NCBI GenBank assembly: GCA_036245525.1
Contig: BTPG01000007.1
Coordinates: 123,105,375 to 123,169,374, forward strand
Direction: 5' to 3'
Source: Semisulcospira habei
Lineage: Eukaryota > Mollusca > Gastropoda > Semisulcospiridae
Length of the DNA: 64,000 bases
Below, piece by piece: positions 61,940-64,000 of the stretch (positions are counted from its first letter, which is position 1; every line of letters starts with the position of its first letter). The notes below the pieces were generated by a model. That model was not told the origin of the DNA. It searched no databases and saw only the letters and a program-made list of their open reading frames with translations. The position numbers and the translations under genes are program-made.

Positions 61940-62072
61940 TTCTGGTTAGCCGAGACAATGCTACGGTAAGGTCTAGGTCAACCGAGACAATGTCTAGGAT
62001 AGGATCTAGTTCTGCCGAGACAATAGACCCCGCTATGGTCTTGGTCAACGAAGACAATGGCTCTTTGAATGC
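61940..62072 (+). repeat. Minisatellite, four ~33-bp units
   Basis: CCGAGACAATG (or CGAAGACAATG) recurs at about 61951, 61983, 62016 and 62049, with GGTCTAGGT or GATCTAGTTC between. The 33-base period keeps one frame open on each strand. Confidence 0.85.
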
Positions 62073-62249
62073 TAACTGTGCTATCTCAGAAGGTTTCAGA
62101 TCACCAATACATTCAGTTCGAAGTTTGCTGAGACAATGCCTCACACCCAACATCCCGAAGAAAAGAAAAACATGTTTAGGAAAGGCAGTTGCAACACACT
62201 AAATAGTGTCAGTTGAAATTGACTTTTAAAGGATGTTTCTTTCATCGTC

Positions 62250-62312
62250 TGTATGCTCTTTTCATTTTACACCCTTGGCAGTCACCTTTTTGGTCTGGAT
62301 TTTGTAATGTCT
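62250..62312. repeat. FB-S terminal fragment
   Basis: CATTTTACACCCTTGGCAGT then CACCTTTTTGGTCTGGATTT, the inverse of the 52946-52985 flank. Confidence 0.55.
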
Positions 62313-62360
62313 TTCAGCATCGTGGACATTCAGAGTCGATAATCATGTTGGCCTCTGGAA

Positions 62361-62510
62361 GCGAAAGATAGTAAGTCCATTTTTTGTGAAAAGCCGAGAT
62401 ATTCACTGTATTACAATGCAAATCTCGCTTTGTACAACAACAACAACAAACAAACAAAAAAGAGAAAAAAAAAGAAGAAGAAAAAAAGAAAAAAGAAAAC
62501 GGACTTAATT
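62361..62510. mobile_element. FB-E foldback with A-rich insertion in the right arm
   Basis: GCGAAAGATAGTAAGTCCAT, TTTTGTGAAAAGCCGAGATA, then CAATGCAAATCTCGCTTTG. An ACAACAACAAACAAAC...AAGAAGAAG stretch separates this from GAAAACGGACTTAATTTTG. Confidence 0.85.
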
Positions 62511-62612
62511 TTGTTTGTTTTCACAGGGCAACATATTTACTCCGGGCATCGTAACACTGAGCACAGACCATACACTTCTTCCACACGAGAAGCACGGACG
62601 GTTATGCTGCCA

Positions 62613-62679
62613 GCAAGAGGCACAGATCCTCATGAGCTCCCGCAGGATGCGGGGGCCTATGAGGATCTATGCCTCTTGC
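62613..62679. mobile_element. FB-A foldback core
   Basis: GCAAGAGGCACAGATCCTCA ... TGAGGATCTATGCCTCTTGC, with CGCAGGATGCG centre. Confidence 0.94.
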
Positions 62680-62684
62680 AAAGG

Positions 62685-63040
62685 GATACTCGGGTGTGAG
62701 ACGCCAAGACTTCAAACAGGCTCGGTTTGCCATGGTACTTCTTGAGAAGTTTACGATCAGAGCAATGACTCACTTGTCATTGTCCACTCGTCTCATAGTA
62801 CACACCTATTTCGGAAGTACCGTGGAATGCGTCGTGTCCTGTGAACCTCGGCATACGCCTCCGTCCATCTGTAAATACGACATGTTGTAAATAGTTTGCG
62901 CCCGTCTGTGATTTTATACGGCAACCCAACGCGGTCTTGGCCGAAATCTGGTACCAGCATATTTACGACTTGTGATACTTACAGATGCTGTAAAGCGTAG
63001 GTCAACATGACATTTACATAGTCGATTTTATGACTGGTCA
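62685..63040. other. No feature recognised
   Basis: Contains a decayed FB-N-like TCTGTGATTTTATACGG at about 62900 only. Confidence 0.45.
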
Positions 63041-63044
63041 GTCA

Positions 63045-63115
63045 CGTGTGCAGGTCTGTGATTTTAGACCTCACGGCCTTCGTCCGTAAGATCCAAAATC
63101 ACAGACCAGCACACA
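63045..63115. mobile_element. FB-N foldback
   Basis: GTGTGCAGGTCTGTGATTTT and AGACCTCACGGCC pair with GTAAGATCCAAAATCACAGA and CCAGCACACA. Confidence 0.93.
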
Positions 63116-63282
63116 TGATGGAGCCATTTACTGCTGAGAATGGCCGGTGCCAGTTTATGGTTATTGGACACTTGAATAATCGGACACTGACCTGAAGATT
63201 TTTTTTAGGTTGGGCCCGCAGTGAAACGAAATTTAAAGGCAAGGTCAATGAAAAAACTAAACGTAGGTACGACCAGTCAGAC

Positions 63283-63506
63283 TTAACCCTTATCATTCGG
63301 AATACACCAGTGTGTGAAATAAGTTTGACTAAAATAGTTTAAGGGTAGTGTCAGAATAGCTTGGCGCCTAGAGGCGCCAAGCTATTCTGGCACCACCCTT
63401 GAACTAAAGTCGATGGTCTATATCCTCATATGTAAGTATTATAATGTAGCTTGCATATGGCAGTGTACACATTTGAAGCTTTTAGCCTCAGTATGATATG
63501 GGTTAA
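63283..63506. mobile_element. FB-B' foldback, full length
   Basis: TTAACCCTTATCATTCGGAA opens it and TATGATATGGGTTAA closes it. The hairpin is AGTTTAAGGGTAGTGTCAGA on the left and CACCACCCTTGAACT on the right. Confidence 0.93.
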
Positions 63507-63679
63507 AGCGATCTGCTCCAAGCAATATAGGGTTAATACTTTTCACAAGCTCCCTCATAAGGTTCTTACTATAACTTGCCTCACAAAAATGCTGCACGTA
63601 GGGTTAATCTTATTTTATAAAGTTTGAATGTCATTACATGAACGATTTTTTTGGTCTTCATCTCCTGTGTGCGTAGCAG

Positions 63680-63835
63680 AGTGTTCCGTAAGAAACCTCT
63701 GTTACGTGTACCTGCACATGTGGATTGTAGAAAGAAGGGTAGAAAAGTCTTAGTTGAGGCAAGAGTTGCTTCGGCAACTTTCAGAAATCAAAGCCTGCCC
63801 TAGGGTAGATCGCTTTAAGGTTAGGTAAGTCAACT
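63680..63835 (+). repeat. Dispersed repeat Q, copy 3
   Basis: AACCTCTGTTACGTGTACCT, ACATGTGGATTGTAGAAAGA, AGTCTTAGTTGAGGCAAGAG, AATCAAAGCCTGCCC and GATCGCTTTAAGGTT. Confidence 0.72.
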
Positions 63836-64000
63836 TACATTCTATCCCACAGATTTGTAGGTTCGCGGATCTCTGATAAAGCTTTTACAATAAATGAAAA
63901 GGGTCCCCTACTTGGAGCAACATAAAGTGTATTTTTTTCCTGTCATAGCAAACATGCTAATATGTTTCTGTAGTTACTTGGCAAAACTCACGATGTCCAT

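Overview
This is animal nuclear DNA, most likely from an invertebrate and probably a mollusc. The gene density is very low, one multi-exon gene has GT-AG introns full of repeats, tRNA genes have TATA-like boxes upstream and T-runs downstream, and there are long (GT)n, (GA)n and (ATT)n tracts and LINE and SINE debris. The species is an inference from repeat style and from the best-recognised protein. Nothing bacterial, phage or plasmid-like was seen.

The one recognisable protein gene runs on the minus strand through the left third. Five exons (23990-23775, 19537-19403, 11813-11477, 10707-10569, 7452-7318) join in frame with consensus splice sites. They encode TM1 to TM5 and the second extracellular loop of an SLC6 sodium/chloride-coupled neurotransmitter transporter, closest in my recollection to the insect dopamine transporter. 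The remaining transmembrane exons must lie left of position 1. Any further 5' exon would lie right of 23990 and was not identified. Three identical tRNA-Pro(UGG) genes (22042-22113 minus, 27715-27786 minus, 38188-38259 plus) sit in related flanks.

The rest of the window is dominated by foldback (palindromic, MITE-like) elements. I name the families FB-A to FB-S here only for cross-reference. FB-A has a 66-bp hairpin core with TAGATCCTCATGAGCCCCC arms and almost 40 copies. FB-B and its sub-family FB-B' carry TTAGCTTGGCGCC or ATAGCTTGGCGCC arms and total over 20 copies. FB-C has GGGCCGACGTCGGCC arms, FB-D ATACGCGGC, FB-E AAAGCGAGATTTTCATTGTA, FB-F AAAACCGCTACCGACAG and FB-N GACCTTACGG. FB-G to FB-P and FB-S are rarer. 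Several families share TTAA flanks and TTAACYC-type ends. Sub-family substitutions are mirrored in both arms.

Layout: 1-7.2 kb, simple repeats and foldbacks; 7.3-24 kb, transporter exons and introns; 24-33 kb, repeats, a tRNA gene, long palindromes and a diverged ~130-bp tandem array (31.8-32.7 kb); 33.2-35.5 kb, two truncated LINEs; 36-45 kb, foldbacks, the third tRNA gene and long microsatellites; 45.4-46.2 kb, a LINE RNase H remnant; 46-64 kb, more foldbacks, a SINE inserted in a foldback (52.1 kb) and two minisatellites (61.5-62.1 kb).

The two observations I rate highest are these. All five visible transporter exons have a foldback element within 60 bp on the intron side of the 5' splice site, each from a different family. 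The foldback sub-families also differ by substitutions present symmetrically in both arms.
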